In this document: positions 1-8,850 of the stretch, in pieces
Layout: each line of letters starts with the position of its first letter
How positions within the stretch are numbered: position 1 is the stretch's first letter
Assembly: GCF_017873175.1 (NCBI RefSeq)
Contig: NZ_JAGGJW010000021.1
Coordinates: 1 to 64,000, forward strand
Reading direction: 5' to 3'
Length of the DNA: 64,000 nt
Source: Neorhizobium petrolearium
GTDB taxonomy: Bacteria; Pseudomonadota; Alphaproteobacteria; Rhizobiales; Rhizobiaceae
Translations under genes and position numbers: made by a program
Notes under the pieces: model-generated
What the model saw: only the letters and a program-made list of their open reading frames with translations
What the model was told of the DNA's origin: nothing
Databases searched by the model: none

Positions 1-932
1 CGCGACATGACGAGCGAATTCTTCGTATTGACCAGTGTCGCCTTGCCGGTGGCGACATTGCCGGCCGCGTCGCGGGTGCCGAGCTTCCAGACCGCGTCCC
101 AGCTTCCAAGGTCCGACCAGGTGAAAGAGGATGGCACGACTGCGGCATTGGCCGTCTTTTCCATGATCGCGTAGTCGACCGAGATGTCCGGGCTGGCCGA
201 AAACGCCTCCGCGTCGAGGCGGATGAAGTCAAGATCGCTGGCGGCCTTGGCGACGGCCGCCCTTGCGGCCTTCTCGACCTCCGGCGCAAAGCGGTTCATT
301 TCACGGAGCACCTGCGCGACCTTGAACATGAAGATACCGGAGTTCCACGCAAAGCCACCGGCGGCCACCATCTTCTGCGCGTCCGGCAAGGCCGGTTTCT
401 CGATGAACCGTTTCACGTCGCATGCGCCGGTCGCAAGCCTTTCGCCGATCTCGATATAGCCATAGCCGGTCGCGGGCTCCGTCGGTTTTATTCCAAACGT
501 TACCAGTTTTCCGGAAAGGGCCGTTTCCTGGGCAATACGGATCGCCTCGAAATAGACCTCACCGGCCGTGATTTCGTGGTCGGAGGCGAGGACCTGCAAT
601 ACGGCGTCCTCGCCGAATTTGCCGGCGGCGAACGCTGCCGCGGCCGCAACTGCCGGGGCGGTATTGCGCCCCGCCGGTTCAAGCAGAATGCCGGAAAGCT
701 CGACGCCGAGTTCGCGCGCCTGTTCCGCTACGAGGAACCGGAAATCCTCATTGGTGATGACGATCGGCGCCGCGTAGAGCGCCCTGTCGGATACGCGCGA
801 CAGCGTCGATTGAAACAGTGTCTGCTCGCCAACGAACTGTATGAACTGCTTGGGAGCGCTGGCGCGTGAGAGCGGCCAAAGCCGGGTACCCTTGCCGCCC
901 GCCATGATGATGGGAATGATCTTGGCTGTCAT
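1..932 (-). CDS. manC: Mannose-1-phosphate guanylyltransferase, partial (C-terminus outside window)
   Basis: The enzyme makes GDP-mannose from mannose-1-phosphate and GTP in the cytoplasm, supplying mannose for polysaccharide synthesis. About 310 N-terminal residues are present; the rest lies beyond position 1. Residues 9-20 carry the nucleotidyltransferase signature MAGGKGTRLWPLSR. Further on come PAVAAAAAFAA, the GYGYIEIG segment, FIEKP, and WNSGIFMF, all standard in the ManC/XanB family. The ATG at 932 is preceded by GGAG at 9-nt spacing. The usual family length is about 470 residues, so a C-terminal cupin isomerase domain may follow but cannot be seen. It opens the polysaccharide locus and suggests mannose in the polymer. 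Confidence in the family is high; whether it is bifunctional is unknown. Confidence 0.93.
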   Translation of the reverse strand, partial: MTAKIIPIIMAGGKGTRLWPLSRASAPKQFIQFVGEQTLFQSTLSRVSDRALYAAPIVITNEDFRFLVAEQARELGVELSGILLEPAGRNTAPAVAAAAAFAAGKFGEDAVLQVLASDHEITAGEVYFEAIRIAQETALSGKLVTFGIKPTEPATGYGYIEIGERLATGACDVKRFIEKPALPDAQKMVAAGGFAWNSGIFMFKVAQVLREMNRFAPEVEKAARAAVAKAASDLDFIRLDAEAFSASPDISVDYAIMEKTANAAVVPSSFTWSDLGSWDAVWKLGTRDAAGNVATGKATLVNTKNSLVMS

Positions 933-1107
933 GCAAATGATCTCCGGTATTTTCGTCTGGCATGACCGCTCGAGTTTGCGCGGCCCATGCGCGGATCAGT
1001 CCAAGCCCTCCATCCAGCAGGGTTTCAATATCTCTTGCCGACCGCGCCTCGGCATAGCAGCGCATTTCGGTGACAAGCTCTCCAAGACCGCTCGTTTCAA
1101 ATTTCAT
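748..1107 (-). CDS. Doubtful small ORF upstream of manC
   Basis: An ATG at 1107 has a fair ribosome site (AGAGG, 9 nt upstream) and opens a 119-codon frame. Only the first 58 or so codons lie upstream of manC. These read like protein (for example GLGELVTEMR and LLDGGLGLIRAW), but the remainder overlaps manC in another frame on the same strand and looks like a shadow. A different frame ends with TGA overlapping the manC ATG. A short gene with a frameshift, or a leader ORF, is therefore possible. No function is recognised. Confidence 0.2.
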   Translation of the reverse strand: MKFETSGLGELVTEMRCYAEARSARDIETLLDGGLGLIRAWAAQTRAVMPDENTGDHLHDSQDHSHHHGGRQGYPALAALTRQRSQAVHTVRWRADTVSIDAVARIRQGALRGADRHHQ

Positions 1108-1202
1108 GATATTGCGCCTCTCAGCGCAGTTCCCTTAAGGACGCACTCACCTCGTCCTTGCCAAGCGTGATCACGCGATGCCTCCAAGTGTCCCTGCTTG
1201 GG

Positions 1203-1409
1203 TCAACGACGAGCAGCCTCACGCCAGATCAGAACTAAAACGCCCGCAAGATATCCCGCCTGCATCAAAAGCAGGGAAATAACTCCATAGTATAGAGACT
1301 CCCCGACCGATCCGGACTGCGCATAAGATATGAGAGAAAATAACAATGTTGCGGCAAGCATCCGCAAATACACGCAAGGGACATACATCAGCTTGAGAAA
1401 ACGCTTCAT
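1203..1409 (-). CDS. SyrA/ExoX-like exopolysaccharide production repressor
   Basis: This is a 68-residue inner-membrane protein with two predicted membrane segments, about residues 16-30 and 40-62. It ends in a short basic tail, IWREAARR. The MYVP start-like segment, the GSVGESL turn and the C-terminal LLLMQAGYLAGVLVLIWRE pattern match the SyrA/ExoX family. In Sinorhizobium and Rhizobium these small proteins modulate exopolysaccharide production after transcription, ExoX as an antagonist of ExoY. GGGGA precedes the ATG at 1409. It is transcribed divergently from the acyltransferase gene at 1759. Its place beside an ExoY-containing cluster fits a role in setting polymer output, but whether it represses or stimulates cannot be read from sequence. 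Confidence 0.72.
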   Translation of the reverse strand: MKRFLKLMYVPCVYLRMLAATLLFSLISYAQSGSVGESLYYGVISLLLMQAGYLAGVLVLIWREAARR

Positions 1410-1758
1410 GGTTATTTCCCCGTCTTCCTCTCAAGCTTCTCACGGCAGGTGAGATTTTGCAATGCGAAAAGGCTCTCTGTCCCGGTATAGATCAAAAAAA
1501 AATTCGTGCCGGGCGATCTATTCAAGCAACAATTCGAAACTAGCAATGAATATGCGGGGTCTTCTGCGGCGAATCTTCAGAAAATACCGGCACTTAATTG
1601 GATGCCAATCAGGCGAGAGCATAGCGACTGAGCAGCGTTCAAAAAAAATCAAGGAAATGAATAAAGATTTAACTTCCAAAATTTCTCGCCTTTGCCTATT
1701 GTGCGATGCAGCGCAGTATTACATCGACAGTTTGTAAATCCACCTGATGGGGAATATT
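1410..1758. promoter_or_regulatory. AT-rich divergent intergenic region
   Basis: This 349-bp stretch separates the SyrA-like gene from the first acyltransferase and probably holds both promoters. It is visibly richer in A and T than its neighbours, with several runs of six to eight A. A 91-codon plus-strand frame (1462-1737) exists, but its composition is basic and low in complexity, and it has no clear ribosome site. I do not call it a gene. Confidence 0.45.
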
Positions 1759-2871
1759 ATGTCGATTGGCGATCGATTTGACGGTGGATACACGAGCGGA
1801 TTCGACTATCTTAGGATAGCACTCGCGATATCTGTATTGTGCATCCACAGCTTCGCGGTTTCCTATGGAAAGAGCGGCGAGATATTCCTGTTTGAGCCCC
1901 CATTGCGGGGGATTGTCACGTTTGTTCTGCCTGCGTTTTTTGCGTTGAGTGGTTTTCTTGTCAGTGCAAGCCTCTTGCGGACGCGCAATCTTGCTCGATT
2001 TCTCGGGTTGCGCGCGCTACGTCTCGTTCCCGCCCTGGCCGTTGAAGTCACGCTATGTGCATTGCTGCTGGGACCGATATTTACGACATTTCCGCTTGGC
2101 ATATACTTTTCCGACCCGCAGTTCTGGTCTTACTTCTGGAACATCCTCGGACACATCCACTATCTTCTCCCGGGCGTCTTTCGTGACAACCCCTTTTTTC
2201 AGGCCGTCAACGTATCGCTGTGGACGATTCCGTATGAACTGGAATGCTATATCGCCTTAACCATATTGGCCGCGACGGGCATTGCCCATCGGCGGCTATT
2301 CCTGCTGGTGGCCGTCGGACTGGCCCATCTTGCGGTGTTTGGACGTGACCTTCTCCGTGGGGCTGCGGACCTGCCCCTGGACGGGGCCTTACCGGGGCGG
2401 GTGCTGCTTTTGTGTTTCCTCGCCGGCGTAGTGCTGTTCATATACCGCGATCGTGTTCTGCTCACCCCTGGTCGAGCTGTCGCGGCGATAGCCTTGTCTT
2501 TCGTCATGCTCAACTTGCCCTATGCGCCTTTTTTCGCGGCATTTCCCATCGCCTACGCAACGGTGGCGATCGGGCTGACGGGGCTTCCGAAACACCGTTT
2601 CTTGGCAAGCGGCGACTATTCCTACGGCATCTACCTTTACTCGTTCCCCGTCCAGCAGACCGTCGCGCACCTTTTTCCATCCCATCGGGAATGGTACTTC
2701 AACATTGCGCTCTCACTTCCCCTCACGTTGCTTCTGGCAGTCTTCTCCTGGCATGCTATTGAGAAGCATGCCTTGAAACTGAAGGGTGTGATCCTCGGCA
2801 GGACGCGTATGCGAGGACCCATTTCTGCCGCAGCACCGGTCCCGATCAGGGTGGCGGATGATGGCGGTTGA
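1759..2871 (+). CDS. Acyltransferase 3 family membrane protein (OafA/ExoZ-like)
   Basis: This integral membrane O-acyltransferase of about 370 residues has the usual ten or so hydrophobic segments of the Acyltransferase_3 family. The N-terminal FDYLRIALAISVLCIHS corresponds to the conserved block with the catalytic-type histidine. ALSGFLVSASLLR and the basic RFLGLRALRLVPAL segment follow at about residues 65-98. LWTIPYELECY (around residue 160) matches the family's LWSLxxExxFY block. The ATG at 1759 is preferred over 1747 because GGGGA lies 5-6 nt upstream of it. The 3-prime end overlaps the polymerase gene by 14 nt, indicating co-expression. The likely role is O-acetylation or other acylation of the polysaccharide repeat unit. 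Confidence 0.85.
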   Translation: MSIGDRFDGGYTSGFDYLRIALAISVLCIHSFAVSYGKSGEIFLFEPPLRGIVTFVLPAFFALSGFLVSASLLRTRNLARFLGLRALRLVPALAVEVTLCALLLGPIFTTFPLGIYFSDPQFWSYFWNILGHIHYLLPGVFRDNPFFQAVNVSLWTIPYELECYIALTILAATGIAHRRLFLLVAVGLAHLAVFGRDLLRGAADLPLDGALPGRVLLLCFLAGVVLFIYRDRVLLTPGRAVAAIALSFVMLNLPYAPFFAAFPIAYATVAIGLTGLPKHRFLASGDYSYGIYLYSFPVQQTVAHLFPSHREWYFNIALSLPLTLLLAVFSWHAIEKHALKLKGVILGRTRMRGPISAAAPVPIRVADDGG

Positions 2872-4282
2872 ACCCATCGGTATCTTTGCCGTCCTTCTCG
2901 GGCTTTACTGTCTGGCGCTTGGCCTGGATGCAACAATCAAGGCCTTTGTCGTCATGACCATTTTCGGTGCTGCTGCGGCCTTTCTGCTGGGCTCGGCGAG
3001 CGTCCAGCCTGCGCATCTGTTCTTGCTGTTCGTGGCCATTGCCGCATTTCGCGATCGGGAGAACGCCAGACTGGCCGTCAAAACGCTCGGTTTCGGACAG
3101 CCGGGGTTCTGGCTCGCCTGTCTTGTCGTCTACGGCGCATTGAGCGCGTATTTTTCTCCCCGGATCTTCGAAGACGCGAGCATCATCGTCCCCTTGGGGG
3201 TGTCGGAACATCCCTTGAGCGGCGGCGTCGTTCGGCTTGGACCTGTCTCAAGCAATCTGACGCAGACTGTCTATCTGGCAGCCGATCTTGCCTGTTTTGC
3301 AATGATCGTGGCGGTCGGCTCCACCTTGAAAGGGTTCCAAGCCCTAGTGGTTGGCCTGATCGCCTATGCATTCTTCAACGTCATTTTTGCGATCCTGGAC
3401 CTGACCACGAGCGCCATCGGCGCTCAGGATATGCTGCAGTTTATCCGCAACGCCCAATATACTTTCCACGAAAACGACAAGGTCAACGGCATGAAACGCA
3501 TCGTCGGTTCCTGGCCGGAGTCATCGGCTTTCGCGGGGACCACGCTTGGCATTTTCGGTTTTACGGGCACAATGTGGCTGTGCCGGCGCAAATCGGAGTG
3601 GACCGGTCCCTTCGCGCTGATCTCATTCGTTTTGATCGTTCTTTCGACATCTTCGACGGGCCTGTTCGCCGCACCGATATGCCTGATGATCTTGTACTTC
3701 ACAGCGCTGCTGCGTTGTGGCTCACGTAAAGACAGCAGCCACAGCACGGCCGTGGTAATCCTCACTCCGCCGCTGGCGGCCCTCGCTGCACTCGTCGTCC
3801 TGCTTCAGCAGGACATCTATGCGACGGTCTACAACTATGTGGATCTTCTCCTGCTGAGCAAGCAGACGTCGAGTTCGGCCGTTACGCGCGGTTCATGGAA
3901 TATCTACGGTCTACAGAATTTTGTAGATACGTTCGGTCTTGGCGTTGGCCTTGGAACGGCGCGCACCTCGAGCTTCCCGGTCGCTTTGCTGTCGAATGTC
4001 GGCATTCCCGGTACCCTGTTTTTCCTTCTATTTGCAATGACGGCCTTCGCGCCTCCCAATCAGCCATCACGCACATTGGCTTCGGACATACGGCTGTCTG
4101 CTCGCAACGGCTGCCTATGCCTGTTGGTGGGATCCCTGGTGGCCGGCCCCACTGTTGATCTCGGACTGCTATTTTTCATCCTCGCGGGCCTTGCTGCAAG
4201 CCGCCCTGCAAGTGACGGCGTCTCGGCTCCCTTCCTTACTCTGCGGGGCGGCGGCGACCAAATGACGGGAAAGCCGGCTTAG
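2858..4282 (+). CDS. O-antigen polymerase/ligase-like membrane protein (Wzy-type)
   Basis: This 474-residue polytopic inner-membrane protein has about ten to twelve hydrophobic segments. A long periplasmic-type loop at about residues 180-220 contains the charged HENDKVNGMKRIVGSWPES stretch. The C-terminal GLGVGLGTARTSSFPVALL followed by NVGIPGTLFFLLF is the pattern typical of Wzy/WaaL-like proteins. These polymerise or ligate lipid-linked repeat units on the periplasmic face. The gene overlaps the upstream acyltransferase. With the Wzx-like protein (15042-16478) and the co-polymerase (13209-14867), it makes a complete Wzx/Wzy set. Polymerase and ligase cannot be told apart by eye; polymerase is favoured because no lipid A core genes are present. 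Confidence 0.75.
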   Translation: MMAVEPIGIFAVLLGLYCLALGLDATIKAFVVMTIFGAAAAFLLGSASVQPAHLFLLFVAIAAFRDRENARLAVKTLGFGQPGFWLACLVVYGALSAYFSPRIFEDASIIVPLGVSEHPLSGGVVRLGPVSSNLTQTVYLAADLACFAMIVAVGSTLKGFQALVVGLIAYAFFNVIFAILDLTTSAIGAQDMLQFIRNAQYTFHENDKVNGMKRIVGSWPESSAFAGTTLGIFGFTGTMWLCRRKSEWTGPFALISFVLIVLSTSSTGLFAAPICLMILYFTALLRCGSRKDSSHSTAVVILTPPLAALAALVVLLQQDIYATVYNYVDLLLLSKQTSSSAVTRGSWNIYGLQNFVDTFGLGVGLGTARTSSFPVALLSNVGIPGTLFFLLFAMTAFAPPNQPSRTLASDIRLSARNGCLCLLVGSLVAGPTVDLGLLFFILAGLAASRPASDGVSAPFLTLRGGGDQMTGKPA

Positions 4283-4389
4283 CGCACCGCGCGCGTGGCA
4301 AATTGCAAGGCAAGCGGCGGAAATGTCGATGAAGGCCGAAGGATACAGGCTTTATTTGGCTGAATACCACGACGAAGGCGAGAATTACC

Positions 4390-6030
4390 ATGGCAGTCAT
4401 AGATCTTCACTCTGAACCCGGCACGTCTATCTTTCCCCTCCTGCGCTGCGACCTTTGCATCGTCGGCTCTGGGCCAGCTGGGGCCACGATCGCCCGAGAA
4501 CTGTCCAGTGCGCGCTTGAATATCGTTCTTCTGGAAAGCGGCAGGACGGAACGCAATGCACAAATCGATGAACTTGACGCAATCGAAAACATCGGGCGCC
4601 CTCGAGCCAGGGATCAGTGGTCCGTTCGCAACCGGATCCTTGGCGGAAGCTCGCACACCTGGGGAGGACGATGTGCTGGTTTCGATGCGATCGATTTCCA
4701 AGAACGGCCATGGGTTGCCGGTTCCGGCTGGCCGCTCAAGGTGGAGGAAATAGATCCGTTCCTGGATCGGAGTGCGTCACACCTGGGATTGGCCATGGGA
4801 CGCGGCTTCTCCGACGAGCGATTTTGGGACATTGCAGGGCGCATTCCTCCACAAAAGGAAGTTGATCCGTCACTTTTACTTCCCTTCTTCTGGCAGTTCA
4901 GCAGGGATGAAGCAGAATCCTATCCCTTTGAATATATGCGGTTTGGAAGGCATCTGCGGCAGCACTTGGGAGAAAATACCACGCTGGTCACTGGCGCGAC
5001 GGCTCTGCGGGTTCTCAGCGTGGAGTCAGACACGTCGGTTCAAGGGGTGGAGTTCGCAACGCTTGATGGCCGGAAACACACGTTGACCGCCTCGGCGGTT
5101 GTCCTTTGTGCGGGCGGGATCGAGAATGCCCGTATCCTCCTGAATTCTGGAACCGGTGGTCGCAACGGTCTCGGAAATGGTCGCGATCAGATCGGACGCT
5201 ACCTGATGGACCACCTTCGCGGCCCGACCGCATTCTTCCAATTGGCCGGATCGGGTCCCGTGCAACGGCGTTTTGGACGTTACAATGTTCAAAACCACTT
5301 CTTCCGAGCCGGCCTGAGGCTCAGCCCGGCCATCCAACAGCGCGAGAAGCTCCTGAACTGTGCAGGATGGCTGGGCGAAGCGGTGGCACTTGACGACCCC
5401 TGGGACGCGCTGCGGAGATTTTACGCGAAGAAGCCCCGCTTGCCCCAGGACGCGGTAAGCCTTGTTCGCAACAGCGCGTTGCTGTTGCGCGGCGCCAAAG
5501 ACTATTTCGGTGCCCGCAACGGTCTTCCGCGGAAGCTGCTGGAACTGACCCTGGATTGCATGTGCGAACAGGTTCCAGACCCGGACAGCCGCATTACCTT
5601 ATCCGAGCATCGCGATCGACTCGGCATGAGATTGCCGAAAGTTGACTGGCGCAGCCATCCTGATGAAGCCCGCACCATGCATCGCATGGCGGAACTGATC
5701 ACGGCTGAGTTCGATAGGATCGGACTTCCAAAGCCTATCCTGGCTGAATGGGTAAGGGACAAGGCGCCCATACCGGCAACTTTCGTTGATGTCGCCCACC
5801 CGACCGGAACCACGCGCATGTCGACCGACCCTTCCAAGGGCGTCGTGGATTCCAACTGCGAGGTTCACGGGGTCGACGGCCTGTTTGTTTCCGGCAGTTC
5901 CGTTTTCCCGACGGCAGGACACTGCAATCCTACCCAGATGATTGTCGCTATGGCCATCCGGTTAGCGGACCACTTGCGATCGCGACCCTATAAATCTGCC
6001 CCAGTGGAGATCATCGCCAATGCCGGGTGA
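4390..6030 (+). CDS. GMC-family FAD-dependent oxidoreductase
   Basis: This 546-residue flavoprotein has an FAD dinucleotide-binding motif near the N-terminus (CIVGSGPAGATIA, residues about 19-31). It also has the GMC block ILGGSSHTWGG at about residues 84-94. The C-terminal domain carries HPTGTTRMS and GHCNPTQMIVAMA, which hold the catalytic His and Asn positions of GMC enzymes. No signal peptide or membrane segment is seen, so a cytoplasmic location is likely. It overlaps the downstream NAD-dependent epimerase by 11 nt, so the two probably act in sequence on a sugar or a lipid-linked sugar. The substrate is unknown. GMC enzymes of this subgroup usually oxidise alcohol groups of sugars or sugar acids. 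Confidence 0.85.
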   Translation: MAVIDLHSEPGTSIFPLLRCDLCIVGSGPAGATIARELSSARLNIVLLESGRTERNAQIDELDAIENIGRPRARDQWSVRNRILGGSSHTWGGRCAGFDAIDFQERPWVAGSGWPLKVEEIDPFLDRSASHLGLAMGRGFSDERFWDIAGRIPPQKEVDPSLLLPFFWQFSRDEAESYPFEYMRFGRHLRQHLGENTTLVTGATALRVLSVESDTSVQGVEFATLDGRKHTLTASAVVLCAGGIENARILLNSGTGGRNGLGNGRDQIGRYLMDHLRGPTAFFQLAGSGPVQRRFGRYNVQNHFFRAGLRLSPAIQQREKLLNCAGWLGEAVALDDPWDALRRFYAKKPRLPQDAVSLVRNSALLLRGAKDYFGARNGLPRKLLELTLDCMCEQVPDPDSRITLSEHRDRLGMRLPKVDWRSHPDEARTMHRMAELITAEFDRIGLPKPILAEWVRDKAPIPATFVDVAHPTGTTRMSTDPSKGVVDSNCEVHGVDGLFVSGSSVFPTAGHCNPTQMIVAMAIRLADHLRSRPYKSAPVEIIANAG

Positions 6031-7042
6031 GACCGTCCTTGTAACTGGTGCCACCGGCCGGATCGGTCGCGTGGTCATCGCCGACCTCCTGGAGCGCGGT
6101 TACCGGGTTCGGGCAACCACGTCGAGACCAAGGATCCCTTCCGAGGCAAACACACCGTCTGTCGACTGGCACAGGGTCGACTTTGCTGCCGACACCGACC
6201 TCAGCGCGCTGGTTAAGGGCTGCAGTGCAGTCCTTCACCTGGCGGCGGAACTTGGCAAGAAAGATCGTATGGCACGCGTCAACATCGAGGCGACCGGGCG
6301 GCTTGCGCAAGCTGCCGAACAGGCCGGTGTCGCTGTTTTCTGTTACACGAGTTCGGTTGCGGTGTATGGGAGTGGTCTTTCCACCCTCATTGACGAAGAT
6401 TCGCCCGTCCTGACCTTCGATCGCGACGTTGCCTCCGAGTATTGGGCTGTCGACTATGTGCGCGAATACGGCCGTACCAAGCTGGCTGGCGAACTGGCGC
6501 TGAGGCGCTTTGCCGCCAAAACCCGCTACGTCATTTTTCGCCCTGCCGTTGTGGTTGACCTTGCCCAGATCATCGGGGTTCGGGACTGGAACATGAGCAA
6601 GCGCATCCTTGCGTCGCATCGCCATGCCCATCACATCTATGTTGGTGATGTGTCGGACGCGCTGATTTGGTTCATGCAACGTGGCCTGGCAGGTGCAGGC
6701 CAGGCCGGCAGCGTCGAACTCTACAACCTGGCACAGGACGATCATCCCTGCCCTCGGCACATTGATTTCATGAAAAGGGCCTTCGCCGTGAGCGGTGATC
6801 GTCGCTATCGCACGCTTGCGGTTCCATGGATCGCCGACTGGTTGCACGACTTCCTGCGGTTCCGTTCGCTCCCTTTGAGAAACCCCCTATGGCGAATGCG
6901 CTTCTCAAACGAGCGTCTTAAGGCGACGGGCTATCGTTTCCGGTTTGGCATGGCCAAGGCAGAAGAGCTTGCCCTCGCCAAATTGAAAGAAGAAGTGCAG
7001 GCACAAAGGCGCACGCCGGTGGTCGGCGAAACTCTCGCCTAG
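6020..7042 (+). CDS. NAD-dependent epimerase/dehydratase (extended SDR)
   Basis: This 340-residue extended SDR has GATGRIG at residues 8-14 and LHLAAELG in place of the usual HLAA motif. YTSSVAVYGSG is followed by a YxxxK catalytic pair in YGRTK. The C-terminus is basic and lacks membrane segments. The start at 6020 overlaps the GMC oxidoreductase stop, giving tight translational coupling. The 3-prime end overlaps a convergent small membrane gene by a few bases. It probably makes or interconverts a nucleotide sugar, or reduces the keto intermediate made by its GMC partner. That partnership is inferred from gene order only. Confidence 0.82.
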   Translation: MPGETVLVTGATGRIGRVVIADLLERGYRVRATTSRPRIPSEANTPSVDWHRVDFAADTDLSALVKGCSAVLHLAAELGKKDRMARVNIEATGRLAQAAEQAGVAVFCYTSSVAVYGSGLSTLIDEDSPVLTFDRDVASEYWAVDYVREYGRTKLAGELALRRFAAKTRYVIFRPAVVVDLAQIIGVRDWNMSKRILASHRHAHHIYVGDVSDALIWFMQRGLAGAGQAGSVELYNLAQDDHPCPRHIDFMKRAFAVSGDRRYRTLAVPWIADWLHDFLRFRSLPLRNPLWRMRFSNERLKATGYRFRFGMAKAEELALAKLKEEVQAQRRTPVVGETLA

Positions 7043-7332
7043 TCTGCAGAATATCGTGACTGGACCTTCCGCGACGCGGTTTCGCGCTTCCCAGCAGGCC
7101 GCCTCGAATAGAAAAAGTAAAGAAGCCAGTAAGAAACAACGTATCCGGCCTCGAGCAGCGCCGCAAACAGGAAGCCCCAGCCGATTGCCTGCCACGCGCT
7201 ACTTCCTGCCGAGTAACTCATCGCGGCATAAACGGCCATCACAATAAAGGCGACAATTGCAAACACTAGGATGGGCATGCGCAAGGCGCAAATTGCGCCG
7301 ATCAGCACACAGACGGCGAACGCCCACCCCAT
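7039..7332 (-). CDS. Small integral membrane protein, unknown function
   Basis: This 97-residue protein has three hydrophobic segments (about residues 4-40 as a pair, and 47-72) and a basic C-terminus (RRPAGKRETASRKVQSR) likely to be cytoplasmic. GGAG lies about 10 nt before the ATG. It follows the ExoF-like gene on the same strand after 122 bp and probably belongs to that transcript. I do not recognise a named family. The position suggests an accessory role in polysaccharide export or regulation, but nothing in the sequence proves it. Confidence 0.6.
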   Translation of the reverse strand: MGWAFAVCVLIGAICALRMPILVFAIVAFIVMAVYAAMSYSAGSSAWQAIGWGFLFAALLEAGYVVSYWLLYFFYSRRPAGKRETASRKVQSRYSAD

Positions 7333-7454
7333 TTAGGTTGCTCCGGCTTGGGTAGAAACTCCTATGTAGCGGATATCATTTTTCACCTGGCAAGTCAAAA
7401 TTCGACCGGGCCCGATCCAGGCCCGAGGCTGGATTTGGCTGACGCAGAGGCAAG

Positions 7455-8846
7455 TCAATCGGTCGCGGTCAGTTTCCGCTCAACGCGCGGCAGTTGGATC
7501 TTCGTTTCTCGTCCGCGCTCGACGCGAAGGACGTCGCCCGGCAGCAGGGGGTCGTTTTCGCCGACGATCAGGTTGTGCATACTGCCGTCGACAACCCGAT
7601 TGACGGTCATCTCGAACGTATAGGTTTCCCCCTCCTCCGCCAATGCCGCCATCGCGGATGGCGCTCGAATGTCGAGATTTTTGAGAAGATCGCGAACCGT
7701 TTGCATCTTTTCGCCGTTGGATGCGAAGCGTTCCCGCAACTCGGCCGATTCCGTCAATGCATTCACGCGGTAGCGGTTGCGGGCAGCTGCAATGTCCTGG
7801 TCGACCTTTGCCAGATCTTGCTGCGTCCTGAATATCGCCAGCGATACGTCCAGATTGCGGCTTTCAAGTTCGGCGACATTCTGGCTTGCGCCAAGCTGCC
7901 GGGCCGACACGGTCAGCCCCTGGGCGACCAGCTTGTTGACCGAATTTAAATCGTTGGCGGCAAGTTCGATCTGCTGAGAAAGGGAATTTGCCTTGGCCTT
8001 CAGTGCCTCGATCTGGTTCATGGCAAGCATCCTCGCCCGATTGAGAGCTTCGATTTCGGCATTGAGTGAGCGTTCGCTCGCTTCGAATAAGGACTGCTCC
8101 TCCTGGATCATTCGTGCAATTTGCGGTTCGTTAGCCCGCTCGGTAAGTTCTTCAGGGAAGGTGACCGCCGAGGCGCCACTCAAAATGGCGTCAATTCGTG
8201 CCCGACGCGCCACCAAGCCCGCCCGCTCTGCTTCGAGCGCCCGAAGATCGCCGCGGCTGGACAGCGCATCGCGCTGCAAGCCGATGAAATTCGGGTCCAC
8301 CGGACCGATACCGCCAGCCATGCTCAACGCCTGGATGACTGTCAGTCCCGGACTGAACGTGTACTTTCCCGGAGTGGTCACGAGACCTGCCACGAAGAAC
8401 GGGCGATAGGAGGAGATTTCGACGGAGGCGTTTGGGCGCTTCTGCAGACCTACTTGGCTTTGTAGCCTCTCGCTGATCGCATCCGACAGTTCCTCGAGCG
8501 TCTTTCCTGCAGCTGCGACCGTTCCGATGATCGGCAGGGACAGATTGCCCGCAGAAGAGATGACGAACTCGCCCGTCAGTGGCACCCATTCGTAAGTCGT
8601 GGCGGTGCTCGGCCGCCACTCGAAGACACGAATCTTCAACGTATCTTGCGGGCCAATGCGATAGTTTTCGAACGCATGGGCAATGCTGGTCGGCGCCATT
8701 GCCCCAAGCGCGGCGACAAGCGCGAAAAACACGATCATCGATGCTCGAACTTCACGCAACGTGGATGATCGTTGACCGCTCAAAGAAGACAGGATGGAAT
8801 TTTGCATCGCGTTTGGCATCCACTGATAGACGTTACAGTCAAACAC
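7455..8846 (-). CDS. Polysaccharide export protein, ExoF-like (Poly_export plus SLBB)
   Basis: This 463-residue periplasmic or outer-membrane-associated export protein has a hydrophobic signal segment (about residues 37-57) ending in AHA. It is followed by the Poly_export domain, YRIGPQDTLKIRVFEW and later LPIIGTVAAAGKTLEEL. An SLBB-type region then reads PFFVAGLVTTPGKYTF and ALSMAGGIG. A long coiled-coil of about 200 residues occupies the middle and a second short beta domain closes the protein. There is no lipobox cysteine, as in ExoF of Sinorhizobium and unlike Wza. The start is uncertain: 8846 is GTG, with in-frame ATGs at 8819 and 8807. The gene follows a GT4 gene after 4 nt, so they are co-transcribed. 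It would form the periplasmic conduit working with the co-polymerase at 13209. Confidence 0.88.
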   Translation of the reverse strand: MFDCNVYQWMPNAMQNSILSSLSGQRSSTLREVRASMIVFFALVAALGAMAPTSIAHAFENYRIGPQDTLKIRVFEWRPSTATTYEWVPLTGEFVISSAGNLSLPIIGTVAAAGKTLEELSDAISERLQSQVGLQKRPNASVEISSYRPFFVAGLVTTPGKYTFSPGLTVIQALSMAGGIGPVDPNFIGLQRDALSSRGDLRALEAERAGLVARRARIDAILSGASAVTFPEELTERANEPQIARMIQEEQSLFEASERSLNAEIEALNRARMLAMNQIEALKAKANSLSQQIELAANDLNSVNKLVAQGLTVSARQLGASQNVAELESRNLDVSLAIFRTQQDLAKVDQDIAAARNRYRVNALTESAELRERFASNGEKMQTVRDLLKNLDIRAPSAMAALAEEGETYTFEMTVNRVVDGSMHNLIVGENDPLLPGDVLRVERGRETKIQLPRVERKLTATD

Positions 8847-8850
8847 CCCG

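Noticed and set aside
1462..1737. 91-codon frame in the AT-rich region
   Set aside because: Biased, lysine- and serine-rich translation with no ribosome site or motif; more likely part of a promoter region.
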